Below are positions 36,689-46,065 of a DNA stretch of 64,000 bases, piece after piece (within the stretch, counting starts at the first letter, position 1; every line of letters starts with the position of its first letter). The stretch is taken from the NCBI RefSeq assembly GCF_900103365.1, contig NZ_LT629703.1, positions 3,100,001 through 3,164,000 of the forward strand, read 5' to 3'. A program made the translations under genes and the position numbers. The stretch is from Afipia sp. GAS231 (GTDB lineage: Bacteria > Pseudomonadota > Alphaproteobacteria > Rhizobiales > Xanthobacteraceae). The notes beneath the pieces are model-generated. The model was not told where the DNA came from and did not search any database. It was given only the letters and a program-made list of their open reading frames with translations.

Positions 36689-37141
36689 ATGAAAACGTCG
36701 ATCAAGAAAAAAGTCGTGTCGAAGAAACCTGTGGGACATTCAAGTCCCGTGGACGGGGTTTTCGAATCCTATCCTCGGCCGGTCAAAGCGAAATTGCTGG
36801 CGCTGCGCCGGCTGATCCTCGACACGGCCAAGGCGACCCAAGGCGTCGGCCCGCTGGAAGAAGCCCTGAAATGGGGGCAGCCGAGCTATCTCACCACCGA
36901 GAGCAAGAGCGGCAGCACGGTCCGGATCGATCAGGTGAAGGCCGAGGCCGGACAATACGCGGTGTATTTCCACTGCCAGACCAATCTGGTCGAGACGTTT
37001 CGCGAGCTTTACCCGGAGCTGAACTACAGCGGCAACCGCGCGATCCTGCTCGATGCGGCTGACAAGCTTCCCGAAGCCGCACTGCGCCACTGCGTGGGGT
37101 TGGCGCTGACGTATCATCTGGGGAAGCGGAGGATGAAGTGA
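36689..37141 (+). CDS. DUF1801 domain protein
   Basis: 150 residues. A Lys-rich start (MKTSIKKKVVSKKP) is followed by the YdhG/DUF1801 fold: VFESYPRPVKAKLLALRRLI, EEALKWGQPSYLT, AVYFHCQTNLVETFRELYP and a helical end. The fold resembles frataxin/YdhG-like proteins; its function is not established. The ATG at 36689 fits the basic N-terminus; one at 36671 is also in frame. A family F repeat starts right after the stop and fills the convergent gap. Confidence 0.75.
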   Translation: MKTSIKKKVVSKKPVGHSSPVDGVFESYPRPVKAKLLALRRLILDTAKATQGVGPLEEALKWGQPSYLTTESKSGSTVRIDQVKAEAGQYAVYFHCQTNLVETFRELYPELNYSGNRAILLDAADKLPEAALRHCVGLALTYHLGKRRMK

Positions 37142-37142
37142 T

Positions 37143-37220
37143 GTCATTCCGGGATGGTCCGAAGGACCAGACCCGGAATCTCGAGATTCCGGGTCTGCGC
37201 TTCGCGCATCCCGGAATGAC
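37143..37220. repeat. Dispersed palindromic repeat, family F, copy 2
   Basis: gtcattccgggatggtccga and catcccggaatgac at the ends, with cccggaatctc and gagattccggg inside, a nearly perfect palindrome. It fills the 87-bp convergent gap between the DUF1801 gene and the GGDEF-EAL gene. Confidence 0.88.
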
Positions 37221-37228
37221 GGTGGCCC

Positions 37229-39475
37229 TCACGCCACCAGCGCGTCACCCGCCGTTAGCCTATCGCCGCGCTGCGCCTTCAACAGGCTGACGATCTCGAC
37301 ATTGGGCCGTGCGCGGCTGAACAGAAAGCCCTGCCCCTCGTGGCAGCCTTCGTTGCGCAGACAGCTCAGTTCGGCTTCGGTCTCAACGCCTTCGGCCGTG
37401 ATCGTGACCCCGAGGCCCTTGCCGAGGCTGATGATCGAGCGAACGATCGCCTGGGCATCGGGATTGGCGCCGAGATCGCGCACGAACGACTGGTCGATCT
37501 TGATCTTGTCGAACGGAAAGCTGCGCAGATAGCTCAGGCTGGAATAGCCGGTGCCGAAATCGTCCATCGAGATGCGGACGCCGAGCGAGCGCAACGCATG
37601 CAGCGTCGCCAGCACCTGATCGCTCTTTTCCAGCAGCAGTGTTTCGGTGATCTCGAGTTCCAGCCGCGTCGGCGGCAGGCCGGATTGCTTCAGCGTGTCC
37701 ATCACCACCGACAACAGGTTACCGACACGGAACTGCAGCGGCGACAGGTTGACCGCAACGCGGACGTCGTCAGGCCATTGAGCCGCATCCATGCAGGCGC
37801 GGCGCAGCATCAGCCCGCCGACCGCGTTGATCAGGCCGGTCTCCTCGGCCACCGGAATGAACTCGCCGGGCGAGACCATGCCGCGCTCCGGATGCGGCCA
37901 GCGCACCAGCGCCTCGAAGCCGGTGATGCGGCCGGTCGAAAGATCGACCAGCGGCTGATAGTACGGCCGCAGCACATCGTTCTGGATCGCTTCGCGCAGG
38001 TCGATCTCGATCTTGCGCCGGGTCTGGGCGCGCGCATCCATCTCGGCTTCGAAGAAGCTGAAGGTGCCGCGAAAATCGGTCTTGGCGCGCGACAGCGCCA
38101 TGTCGGCGTTTTTCAACAGTCTGTCGGATTCGTCGCCGTCGCCAGGCGACAGCGCGATGCCGATGCTGGCGCCGATCACGACGGAATGGCCGTCGAGCAG
38201 ATAGGGGTCGCCGATCGCCTCCAGCAGCCGCTTCGCCAGCAGCACCGCGTCCTCGGGACGTGTCACGCCGCTCTGGACGATCGCAAATTCGTCGGAGTTG
38301 AGCCGGGCCACGGTATCTTCCTCGCGCAGCGTCGACTTCAACCGCTTGGCAACGCCGCGCAACAGCTTGTCGCCGACGCCGTGGCCGAGCGTATCGTTGA
38401 CCGCCTTGAAATTATCGAGGCCGAGCACCAGCACCGCGACCTTCTCGGCGCTGCGCCGCGAGTGCAGCAGGATGTCGTCCATCTGCTGCCGCAGCAAAGT
38501 GCGGTTCGGCAGCCCGGTCAATCCGTCATGCTGGGCCATGAAGGCCAGCCGCGCCTCGGCGCGCTTGCGCTCGGTGATGTCCATCAGCGCCAGCAGGATC
38601 GCCGGCCTGTCGCCGTAAACGAGCTGACGCGAATAGATCGCAAGGTCGATCAGGGTGCCGTCGGCCCTGACATGCTTCCAGGTCCGCGCGTTCTGCTCGT
38701 CGCTGGAACGGTCGCCGCTCCAGGGCAGTTCGGGATCGAAGGCCTGCAGATTGCGGATCGTCAGCTTTTCGAACTCGCTGCGGCTATAGCCATAGTGTTC
38801 GATCGCGGCATCGTTGATGCCGAGAATCCGTTCGCCGTCGATTGCGCAGACGATCATCGGAACCGGATTGCTGTCGAACAGCAGCCGGAACGACGCCTCG
38901 CGCTGCTTCAGTTCGGTGATATCGACGCGCAGGCCGATGACGCCACCGTCCTCGGTCAGCCGTTCGTCGATCAGGATGACGCGGCCGTCGGCCAGCGTCT
39001 GCTCATGCCGCTCACCGGGCTGGTAAAGTTTGCTGAGCCGCTCGGTGATCCATTGCTCCTCGCGGCCGATCGCTTCGGGATAATCGCCGCGCTCGACGCC
39101 GATGCGGATGGTGTCTTCCAGCCGCGCGCCGCGCTCGAACAGGTCCGAACTGCGGTTGTAGATCTCCGCGTATTTCTTGTTCCAGAGAATGTAGCGGCCT
39201 TCGGGGTCGAGAAACACGACGCCCTGCGGCAGGATATCGATCGCCTCGCGCAGCCGCTCATTCGACTTGCGCGCATCCGCCATCGCGGCTTCGACCTCGA
39301 CACGCCTGCGCGCGATCTCGCCGGTCTCGGCACGACCGCGTCGGCTTGGGGAACGTTGCGGACCGGGTTTTGCCGGCCGCCCGAACAAGCGGGCACGCGC
39401 CGGAAGTTTCGGCTTCCTGGCTGTTTTTGGCTTCTTGTTCGGCATCGCTACGCCCCACCGCATCCTGCGTGCCAT
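37229..39475 (-). CDS. PAS-PAS-GGDEF-EAL protein; likely c-di-GMP phosphodiesterase
   Basis: 748 residues, cytoplasmic. A basic Lys/Arg-rich start is followed by a PAS domain (about 75-190), a second PAS (about 192-305), GGDEF (about 313-475) and EAL (about 490-740). The GGDEF signature is NSDEF (393-397), so cyclase activity is doubtful; the inhibitory-site RxxD is kept as REED (384-387). The EAL side looks active: EAL at 521-523, NLSP, DDFGTGYSSL at 638-647, KID and EGVET. The enzyme probably breaks down c-di-GMP in response to a PAS signal (inference). Start at 39475 or, less upstream, 39445. Confidence 0.93.
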   Translation of the reverse strand: MARRMRWGVAMPNKKPKTARKPKLPARARLFGRPAKPGPQRSPSRRGRAETGEIARRRVEVEAAMADARKSNERLREAIDILPQGVVFLDPEGRYILWNKKYAEIYNRSSDLFERGARLEDTIRIGVERGDYPEAIGREEQWITERLSKLYQPGERHEQTLADGRVILIDERLTEDGGVIGLRVDITELKQREASFRLLFDSNPVPMIVCAIDGERILGINDAAIEHYGYSRSEFEKLTIRNLQAFDPELPWSGDRSSDEQNARTWKHVRADGTLIDLAIYSRQLVYGDRPAILLALMDITERKRAEARLAFMAQHDGLTGLPNRTLLRQQMDDILLHSRRSAEKVAVLVLGLDNFKAVNDTLGHGVGDKLLRGVAKRLKSTLREEDTVARLNSDEFAIVQSGVTRPEDAVLLAKRLLEAIGDPYLLDGHSVVIGASIGIALSPGDGDESDRLLKNADMALSRAKTDFRGTFSFFEAEMDARAQTRRKIEIDLREAIQNDVLRPYYQPLVDLSTGRITGFEALVRWPHPERGMVSPGEFIPVAEETGLINAVGGLMLRRACMDAAQWPDDVRVAVNLSPLQFRVGNLLSVVMDTLKQSGLPPTRLELEITETLLLEKSDQVLATLHALRSLGVRISMDDFGTGYSSLSYLRSFPFDKIKIDQSFVRDLGANPDAQAIVRSIISLGKGLGVTITAEGVETEAELSCLRNEGCHEGQGFLFSRARPNVEIVSLLKAQRGDRLTAGDALVA

Positions 39476-39774
39476 GTTCTCCGATAAGTATCTGAAAAAT
39501 TGGTGTCTCTTGCCGATCCGCAGCTTCGCCGCCCGGGCTCTGCATGCCTGTTAAAAGGGCTTGTTCGCGCAGGGCGTGTGTCGTTGCACGGCGCAAGTGA
39601 AAATAAACGCGGCAAAATTGCCGACTACGCATGATGGCAATGCAATGCTGGTCCGAATTGCATACCGAATGCGCGAAACGGCGCGTTTGCGCATCAATAT
39701 TCGCCAATGACCGACAGGGTTATCAGACCGTTAAGGCTGTGGTCTCCGACATCCTACTTTCGTTGGACGTCGCC
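39476..39774. other. Intergenic region, 299 bp
   Basis: It must contain the promoter of the GGDEF-EAL gene. The stretch is less GC-rich than its surroundings. I see no gene, repeat, RNA or clear terminator in it. Confidence 0.4.
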
Positions 39775-40203
39775 CTAGTTGATCTCGATGCGCGTGCTGC
39801 CCGCGCCGTTGCGCTGGACCAGCCCATACAGCGCCGCCGCGTGCGACGGATGCAGCCGCACGCAACCATGCGAAGCGGGACCGCCCAGCCGGGCGATGTC
39901 GTTGGTGCCGTGAATGGCAAAGCCGTAATAGGAGAAAATCGAATGCGGCATCGGCGAGTTGTAATATTTGCGCGAGAAATGCATCCGGGCCATCGATTGC
40001 GGATGGAACACGCCGCTCGGCGTGCCGTAGCCACCACCGCCGGTCGAGACCGGCCAATTGTAGCGCGGCACGCCATCAACACTGACCGCCATCCGCTGCG
40101 ATGATTTGTCGATCTGCACCACGACGTCGGCCGACGCCGGCGCCCACGACGATACCACCATCGCGACCGCGGCGATCAACGCCTTGCCCCACGCAAATTT
40201 CAT
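39775..40203 (-). CDS. L,D-transpeptidase (YkuD domain), periplasmic
   Basis: 142 residues: a signal peptide (MKFAWGKALIAAVAMVVSSW, then APASA) and a single YkuD domain. The active-site block is AIHGTNDIARLGGPASHGCV plus RLH, with the catalytic cysteine in HGCVR. These enzymes form 3-3 cross-links in peptidoglycan or attach proteins to it. The start at 40203 is chosen for the signal peptide. About 215 bp separate it from divergent mepA, also a cell-wall enzyme. Confidence 0.9.
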   Translation of the reverse strand: MKFAWGKALIAAVAMVVSSWAPASADVVVQIDKSSQRMAVSVDGVPRYNWPVSTGGGGYGTPSGVFHPQSMARMHFSRKYYNSPMPHSIFSYYGFAIHGTNDIARLGGPASHGCVRLHPSHAAALYGLVQRNGAGSTRIEIN

Positions 40204-40420
40204 CAAGATGCCCCTGCCAGCCATTTTCCGGTCGCATGATGTCGTTTGGCTGTGCATCTTGTAAAGAGCGCCGGCCGCTCCTGGCATCGGCAACGCGGGT
40301 TGATCTTACTTGCCCCTTTGGGCGCATCGCCATGGCTGTGTGGAGATCAAGCGATTGCGATTGCCGCGCTTGTCCCCGCTTGCTTGTTTCATGCTACGTT
40401 CGGGCAGATAGAGTGATCCG

Positions 40421-41371
40421 ATGACACCCCGCCTGATTCTGATCCCGCTCCTCATCGCACTCGCCGCCGCCAATGCGTCTGCCGCATGGGCGCAGGACAA
40501 GGGCACGGTCGACCCCAAACCGCTGCCGCCGCTCGCCAACCCCAACGATCCCAGGATCGGCGCCAAGGAATTGTTCGGCCGCAAGGTGCTGCCGGCGGCG
40601 ATGCCGACCCGCGTGCTCGGCTTTTACGCCCACGGCTGCATCGCCGGCGCAGAGGCGCTGCCGATCAACGGCGCCACCTGGCAGGTGATGCGGCTGTCGC
40701 GCAATCGCTTCTATGCGCATCCCGACATGGTCGCGCTGCTGAAGCGGCTTTCCGAAAAGGCGCACAAGGATGTCGGCTGGCCCGGAATCCTGGTCGGCGA
40801 CATGTCGCAGCCGCGCGGCGGCCCGATGTTCACCGGCCATGCCAGCCATCAGGTCGGGCTGGACGCCGACATCTGGCTGACGCCGATGCCGAACCGAACG
40901 TTGTCGCGCAACGAGCGCGAGGACATGTCGGCGGTCATGATGGTGCGCAACGACCGGCTCGACGTCGACACCAAGGTGTTCACGCCGGGTCATCTGGCTG
41001 TCATCCGCGATGCCGCGCTGGAGCCGACGGTGCAGCGGATCTTCGTCAATGCCGCGATCAAGAAGGCGCTGTGCCGCGAGGCCAAGGGCGACCGGCACTG
41101 GCTCTCCAAGGTGCGGCCGATGTACGGCCACGACTATCACTTCCACATCCGGATCAAATGCCCGCCCGGCAGCGGTCCCGAATGCGAGAGCCAACCCGAT
41201 CCGGCAGAGAGCGAAGGCTGCAGCGCCGGCGATCTGGCCTTCTGGTTCAAGGATTCGACGCTCCATCCGAAACCGCCGAAAGAGCCGCCCAAGCCCAAGC
41301 CGCCGATGACGATGGCGGCGCTGCCGGCCGCTTGCAAGGCGGTGTTGGCCGCACCCGACGCCAAACAATAG
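40421..41371 (+). CDS. mepA: Penicillin-insensitive murein endopeptidase
   Basis: 316 residues. A signal peptide (MTPRLILIPLLIALAAANAS, then AAWA) leads to the mature LAS-superfamily zinc peptidase. The metal ligands are in GHASHQVGLDADIWL (about 142-156) and HDYHFHIRI near 238-246. The enzyme cuts D-Ala-mDAP cross-links in the periplasm. The end is a Pro/Lys-rich tail with a final segment that contains one cysteine; mature cysteines (HGCIAG, IKCPPG, SEGCSAG) could form disulfides. It is divergent from the L,D-transpeptidase gene. Confidence 0.92.
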   Translation: MTPRLILIPLLIALAAANASAAWAQDKGTVDPKPLPPLANPNDPRIGAKELFGRKVLPAAMPTRVLGFYAHGCIAGAEALPINGATWQVMRLSRNRFYAHPDMVALLKRLSEKAHKDVGWPGILVGDMSQPRGGPMFTGHASHQVGLDADIWLTPMPNRTLSRNEREDMSAVMMVRNDRLDVDTKVFTPGHLAVIRDAALEPTVQRIFVNAAIKKALCREAKGDRHWLSKVRPMYGHDYHFHIRIKCPPGSGPECESQPDPAESEGCSAGDLAFWFKDSTLHPKPPKEPPKPKPPMTMAALPAACKAVLAAPDAKQ

Positions 41372-41534
41372 CGCCGTTATGGTGTTTTCATTCGCGGCCC
41401 GGATAGGCTAATATGTGGGCCTCGCGCCGTAAGCGCGACCACGCCACGGATCAGGGCTGCTGATCCCACCCATCCCCGATTTTGCCGATGCCGGCCGTCG
41501 TCATGCGCGGGATGAAAACCATGAAAGACCAGCC

Positions 41535-41744
41535 ATGCGCATCAGTGCACGCAACCAGATCAAGGGCACCGTCGTCGAAGTCAAGAAGGGCGCGACCACG
41601 TCGCATGTCCGCGTCGATATCGGCAACGGTCAGATCATCACCTCATCCATCACCAACGAGGCGGTCGACGAACTCGGCATCAAGGCCGGCGGCAAGGCTA
41701 CGGTGGTGGTGAAGGCCTCTGACGTCATGATCGCGGTGGACTGA
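41535..41744 (+). CDS. mop: Molybdenum-pterin binding protein (single Mop/TOBE domain)
   Basis: 69 residues, a whole Mop domain: MRISARNQIKGTVVEVKKGA with the typical start, then VRVDIGNGQIITSSITNEAV and ATVVVKASDVMIAVD. Such molbindins assemble as hexamers and store molybdate in the cytoplasm. It begins the molybdate group: a secreted unknown follows 1 bp after the stop, then modABC. The adjacent ModC lacks this domain. Confidence 0.9.
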   Translation: MRISARNQIKGTVVEVKKGATTSHVRVDIGNGQIITSSITNEAVDELGIKAGGKATVVVKASDVMIAVD

Positions 41745-41745
41745 T

Positions 41746-42252
41746 ATGCGCACAGCCGTTCTCCTCGCACTGGTACTGTTCGGCGCTGCGCCTGCATGGG
41801 CGGCGGAGGAACCGAGCGGCTGTGACAAGTTCAAGTGGCCGATCGATCGCGCGCGTGCGGCGCTCACCGCGCCGGATCGCGCCAAGCTCGCGTCCGGCGG
41901 CGAACTCGCGAGCTTGCCGTCATCAGGCGTGACGCTGGCGCTGGTTGTGCCTGCCGACGCCAGGCTGCCGACGCCGCCAGAGCGGGCGCCCAAGGAAGGC
42001 ACCTTTGCCGGCTTCGCCAGCATCAAGACCGCGCCCAAGGCCGGCCTCTATACCGTCAGCCTGTCCTCGGGCGGCTGGGTCGACGTGGTGCAGGACGGTC
42101 ATTTCCTGAAGCCCAAGGCCTTCAGCGGCGCGACGGATTGCGACGGCATCCGCAAGACCATGAAATACGAGCTTTCGGCGAGCCCGCTGGTGCTGCAGGT
42201 CAGCGGCACCAAGGACAATTCGATCTCGATTGCGATCCTGCCGGCCGAATAG
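41746..42252 (+). CDS. Hypothetical secreted protein in the molybdate cluster
   Basis: 168 residues; not recognised. The first 19 residues form a signal peptide (MRTAVLLALVLFGAAPAWA). The mature protein has CDKFKWPIDRARAALTAPD, then beta-rich segments with GLYTVSLSSGGWVDVVQDG, and two cysteines (GCDKF and TDCDG) that could form a disulfide. It starts 1 bp after the mop stop codon, which implies coupling and a role near molybdate or periplasmic stress (inference). Confidence 0.65.
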   Translation: MRTAVLLALVLFGAAPAWAAEEPSGCDKFKWPIDRARAALTAPDRAKLASGGELASLPSSGVTLALVVPADARLPTPPERAPKEGTFAGFASIKTAPKAGLYTVSLSSGGWVDVVQDGHFLKPKAFSGATDCDGIRKTMKYELSASPLVLQVSGTKDNSISIAILPAE

Positions 42253-42448
42253 GGCTTCCGGGTAGACAAACGGTCACCTTTACCCGGTCCGTCAGCCTGC
42301 TATTGTCGGCCATTGGCGATATTCCGATCGGCCGTAAGCCATTGGAAATGCCGGAACAGCGCTTCCGCCTGTCGCATCCCTGACCCAACCAACGCCCTGA
42401 TTGCGGCGCGCGAACTGCGCGGCTCGCGATCTCGCTCGGAGCGCTCTC

Positions 42449-43234
42449 ATGTCTCGTCTCGCCGGAATTGTTGCCGCCTTTGTCATCCTGTTCGGGGCAG
42501 CGCATTCGCCCGCCGCCGCGCAGGACAAAACCCTGACGGTGTTTGCCGCAGCTTCGATGAAGAACGCGCTCGACGACATCGACGCGGCCTATACCGCCAA
42601 GACCGGCGTCAAGGTCACCGTCAGCTATGCTGCCAGTTCGGCGCTCGCCAAGCAGATCGAACAGGGTGCGCCGGCCGATGTGTTCATTTCCGCCGATACC
42701 GACTGGATGGATTACGCCATCGGCAAAAACAACATCAATGAGCCCACCAGAGTGAACCTGCTCGGCAACAGCATCGTGCTGATCGCGCCGAAGGATTCCA
42801 AGATCGACCATGTCGATATCGGACAAGGCTTCGATCTCGCCAAACTCGCCGGCGACGGCAAGATCGCGACCGGCGACGTCAAGGCCGTGCCGGTCGGCAA
42901 ATACGCCAAGGCGGCGCTGGAGAAGCTGGATGCATGGCAGGCGGCCGAGCCGAAGTTCGCGATGGCCGAGAGCGTGCGCGCAGCATTGACGCTGGTGGCG
43001 CGCGGCGAAGCCGTGCTCGGCATCGTCTATTCCACCGACGCCAAGGTCGAGCCCGGCGTCAAGATCGTCGGCACCTTCCCGGCCGATTCCCATCCGGCGA
43101 TCATCTATCCGGTGGCGGCGACGACGACCGCGAAGCCGGAGACCTCGGATTATCTCGCCTTCCTGCGCTCGACCGCGGCGAAGACCATCCTCGAGAAATA
43201 CGGCTTCAAGTTCCTGGTCAGCCCATCAACCTGA
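42449..43234 (+). CDS. modA: Molybdate ABC transporter substrate-binding protein
   Basis: 261 residues. A signal peptide (MSRLAGIVAAFVILFGAAHS, then PAAAQ) leads to LTVFAAASMKNALDDIDAAY, the standard ModA start with the oxyanion-binding serines. ASSALAKQIEQGAPADVFIS and VLGIVYSTDAKVEPGVKI follow the family pattern. It binds molybdate (or tungstate) in the periplasm and delivers it to ModB. Its stop overlaps the modB start by 1 bp. Confidence 0.95.
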   Translation: MSRLAGIVAAFVILFGAAHSPAAAQDKTLTVFAAASMKNALDDIDAAYTAKTGVKVTVSYAASSALAKQIEQGAPADVFISADTDWMDYAIGKNNINEPTRVNLLGNSIVLIAPKDSKIDHVDIGQGFDLAKLAGDGKIATGDVKAVPVGKYAKAALEKLDAWQAAEPKFAMAESVRAALTLVARGEAVLGIVYSTDAKVEPGVKIVGTFPADSHPAIIYPVAATTTAKPETSDYLAFLRSTAAKTILEKYGFKFLVSPST

Positions 43235-43929
43235 TGTCCGAGATCACGCCGGCCGAGTGGACGGCCATCCTGCTGTCGCTACGCGTCGCCATCATCGCGA
43301 CGCTGGTGGCGACACCGTTCGGCATTGCCTTGGCGTGGCTGCTGGCGCGACGGGATTTCTGGGGTAAGGCGATCCTCGATGCGGCGATGCACCTGCCGCT
43401 GGTGCTGCCGCCAGTCGTGACCGGCTACCTGCTGCTGCTGACGTTCGGCCGCCGTGGCCTCGTCGGTGCGTGGCTGGCCGACCACCTCGGCATCGTGTTC
43501 GCGTTCCGCTGGACCGGAGCCGCGCTCGCCTGCGGCGTGATGTCATTCCCATTGCTGGTGCGGCCGATCCGACTCTCGATCGAGGCGATCGACCGCCGGC
43601 TGGAACAGGCAGCAAGCACGCTCGGCGCCGCACCCTGGCGGGTGTTTGCGACCGTGACCCTGCCGCTGGCACTGCCCGGCATACTGGCCGGCATGGTGCT
43701 CGGCTTCGCCAAGGCGATCGGCGAATTCGGCGCCACCATCACCTTTGTCTCCAACATCCCGGGCGAGACCCAGACCATCTCCTCGGCGATCTATTCGCTG
43801 ATCCAGACCCCCGACGGCGACAGCGCGGCGATGCGGCTTGTGATCATCTCGATCGTGATCGCGATGAGCGCCCTGATCGCCTCCGAATGGTTTGCGCGAC
43901 GCGCCTTGCGGCGCCTGCACGGGAATTGA
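43234..43929 (+). CDS. modB: Molybdate ABC transporter permease
   Basis: 231 residues with five to six membrane helices. It begins [20 protein letters not shown] and has the family end of the coupling loop, [20 protein letters not shown], which is the EAA motif that docks on ModC, followed by [20 protein letters not shown]. The ATG at 43234 overlaps the TGA of modA. modC begins 2 bp after its stop. Confidence 0.95.
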   Translation: MSEITPAEWTAILLSLRVAIIATLVATPFGIALAWLLARRDFWGKAILDAAMHLPLVLPPVVTGYLLLLTFGRRGLVGAWLADHLGIVFAFRWTGAALACGVMSFPLLVRPIRLSIEAIDRRLEQAASTLGAAPWRVFATVTLPLALPGILAGMVLGFAKAIGEFGATITFVSNIPGETQTISSAIYSLIQTPDGDSAAMRLVIISIVIAMSALIASEWFARRALRRLHGN

Positions 43930-43931
43930 CC

Positions 43932-44591
43932 ATGCTGCGCGTCGACATCACCAAGCAGCTCGGCGAATTCTCGCTTGAAGCCTCGTTCGAAAGCCAGGGC
44001 CGCGTCACCGGCCTGTTCGGCGCCTCCGGCGCCGGCAAGACCTCGCTGATCAACATCATCGCAGGGCTGCTGCGCCCCGATCGCGGAAGCGTCGCACTCG
44101 ACGGCGAAACACTCGACGACACCTCCGCGCGCATCCACGTGCCGCCGCACCGGCGGCGGATCGGTTACGTGTTCCAGGATGCGCGGCTGTTTCCGCATCT
44201 CGATATCCGGCAAAATCTCGATTACGGCCGGCGCATGAACCGGCTCACCGAGGATTCAGTACAGCACAAGCGGATCACCGATTTGCTCGAGATCGGTCAC
44301 TTGCTGGACCGCCGCCCCGGCCAGCTCTCCGGCGGCGAACGCCAGCGCGTCGCGCTCGGCCGCGCGCTGTTGTCGAAGCCGCGGCTGCTATTGCTGGACG
44401 AGCCGCTGGGCTCGCTCGACGAGGGCCGCAAGGTCGAGATCCTGCCCTATCTGGTGAGGCTGCGCGACGAAGGTATTCCGATGGTCTATGTCAGCCACGA
44501 CGCGGCGGAGCTGCGCCAGCTCGCGACCCAAATCGTGATGCTGCAGCGCGGACGGGTGACCGCGCTCGGCGGGGTCAAGGTGCTGACGTAA
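43932..44591 (+). CDS. modC: Molybdate ABC transporter ATPase, short form without Mop domain
   Basis: 219 residues against about 350 in E. coli ModC. Walker A is GASGAGKTS (about 30-38), the Q-loop [12 protein letters not shown], the signature [16 protein letters not shown], Walker [13 protein letters not shown] and the switch histidine VYVSHDAAE. The sequence ends just after the nucleotide-binding domain at [11 protein letters not shown], so the regulatory C-terminal TOBE region is absent. The stand-alone Mop protein at 41535 may take over molybdate sensing or storage (inference). Confidence 0.94.
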   Translation: MLRVDITKQLGEFSLEASFESQGRVTGLFGASGAGKTSLINIIAGLLRPDRGSVALDGETLDDTSARIHVPPHRRRIGYVFQDARLFPHLDIRQNLDYGRRMNRLTEDSVQHKRITDLLEIGHLLDRRPGQLSGGERQRVALGRALLSKPRLLLLDEPLGSLDEGRKVEILPYLVRLRDEGIPMVYVSHDAAELRQLATQIVMLQRGRVTALGGVKVLT

Positions 44592-44733
44592 CTGCGGCGT
44601 CCGACTGCAGTGCGTCAAACGGCCTGTTGGCATACGCATCGGGAAAGCCCCCGCGCTTGTCCCGGAGCGCGCCATAGTTGCGCTGTAAACCGGTGCAAGC
44701 CTTCCCGAAAATACCGAACGGGAGGCCACCGCC

Positions 44734-46059
44734 ATGGAAGACGTCGAACGGCGTGCAATCGGCAAGGTGATGCGGCGGCTGATACCGTTTCTGATCCTGT
44801 GTTATTTCGTTGCCTATCTCGATCGCGTCAATGTCAGCTTCGCCAAGCTGCATATGAACCAGGCGCTAGGTTTCAGCGAGGCGGCATTTGGCCTTGGCGC
44901 CGGGCTGTTCTTCATCGCCTATTTTCTGTTCGAGGTGCCTTCGAACCTCTTTCTGGAGCGGGTCGGCGCGCGGGTCTGGATTGCGCGCATCATGATCTCC
45001 TGGGGGATCGTCTCGGCCGCGTTCGCCTTCATCCCATCAATATCAGGCGCAACCGGCGCTTCGAACGAAACGGTGTTCTATACGCTTCGCCTGTTGCTCG
45101 GCGCATGCGAGGCCGGGTTCTTTCCCGGCATCATCTTTTATCTGACGCTGTGGTTCCCGGCGGTCTATCGCGCGCGCGTCATCAGCTTCTTCATGCTGGC
45201 GATCCCGATTTCATCCATCGTCGGCGCGCCGATCTCCGGCATGCTGCTGAACCTTACCGGCTGGGGACTGGAAGGCTGGCAATGGCTGTTCATTCTGGAA
45301 GCGTTACCGTCGGTCCTGGTGGGGCTCGCTGTGCTGTTCTATCTCACCGATTTTCCGCACCAGGCGCGCTGGCTGCAGCAAGACGAGATCGCCTGGCTGG
45401 AGAACGTGCAGGCAACCGAGAAGCGGAACAAGGAGCAGGTCGAGCATCTCTCGCTGTTCCAGGCCCTCACCGATATCCGCATCCTGATGTGCGCGCTCGT
45501 CTACTTCTGCTTGAATGCGGCAAGCTACGGCGTTGCGTTCTTCCTGCCGACCATCATCAAGAACTTTGGGGTGAGCGATACCCAGACCGGATTGCTGGCG
45601 GCGCTGCCGTTTATCTTCGGCGGCATTGGCATGGTGCTGCTCGGCCGGCATTCAGACCGCACCATGGAACGAAAGGGCCATGTCGCGGTGGCGTTGCTGA
45701 TGGCTGCGGTCGGAATTGGATTGTCCGGGCTGGTTTCCCATCCCGTCATCGTCATGGCCCTGCTCTGCTTCGCGCAGATCGGCGTCTCCGCGGTGCCACC
45801 GATGTTCTGGCCGCTGCCGGCAAGCTTCCTGACCGGCGCCTCCGCCGCCGCGGGGATCGCCGCGATCAACTCGCTTGGCAACCTCTCGGGCTTCGCCGGT
45901 CCGTTTGCGATGGGCTACCTGAAGGATCTGACCGGCAACTTCACGGTCGGCCTGCTGCTGCTCGCCGGATGCGCCGTCATTGGCGCTGCCGTGGTCATGA
46001 GCTTGCGCATCGACGTGCGGCGCGAGCAGGCATCGGGTGAGGTCGCATTGGCGCATTAG
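44734..46059 (+). CDS. MFS transporter, anion:cation symporter (phthalate permease-like) family
   Basis: 441 residues with 12 predicted helices. The start MEDVERRAIGKVMRRLIPFL and then CYFVAYLDRVNVSFAKLHMN is characteristic of the ACS family (hexuronate, phthalate, tartrate carriers). Further motifs: GLGAGLFFIAYFLFEVPSNL, WGIVSAAFAF, and RLLLGACEAGFFPGI. The substrate is probably an organic anion. The cupin gene follows after 6 bp and is probably co-transcribed. Confidence 0.9.
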   Translation: MEDVERRAIGKVMRRLIPFLILCYFVAYLDRVNVSFAKLHMNQALGFSEAAFGLGAGLFFIAYFLFEVPSNLFLERVGARVWIARIMISWGIVSAAFAFIPSISGATGASNETVFYTLRLLLGACEAGFFPGIIFYLTLWFPAVYRARVISFFMLAIPISSIVGAPISGMLLNLTGWGLEGWQWLFILEALPSVLVGLAVLFYLTDFPHQARWLQQDEIAWLENVQATEKRNKEQVEHLSLFQALTDIRILMCALVYFCLNAASYGVAFFLPTIIKNFGVSDTQTGLLAALPFIFGGIGMVLLGRHSDRTMERKGHVAVALLMAAVGIGLSGLVSHPVIVMALLCFAQIGVSAVPPMFWPLPASFLTGASAAAGIAAINSLGNLSGFAGPFAMGYLKDLTGNFTVGLLLLAGCAVIGAAVVMSLRIDVRREQASGEVALAH

Positions 46060-46065
46060 GAGAGA

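Noticed and set aside
36741..36780. Segment ttcgaatcctatcc resembling a tRNA T-arm
   Set aside because: It lies inside the DUF1801 coding region with no matching acceptor or anticodon arms.
37340..39487. 715-codon open frame antisense to the GGDEF-EAL gene
   Set aside because: Same reason: low-information composition and full overlap with a gene of clear domains.
44610..46040. 476-codon frame overlapping the MFS gene on the same strand
   Set aside because: It is Arg/Gly-rich in the wrong frame; the MFS protein at 44734 has clear helices and motifs.
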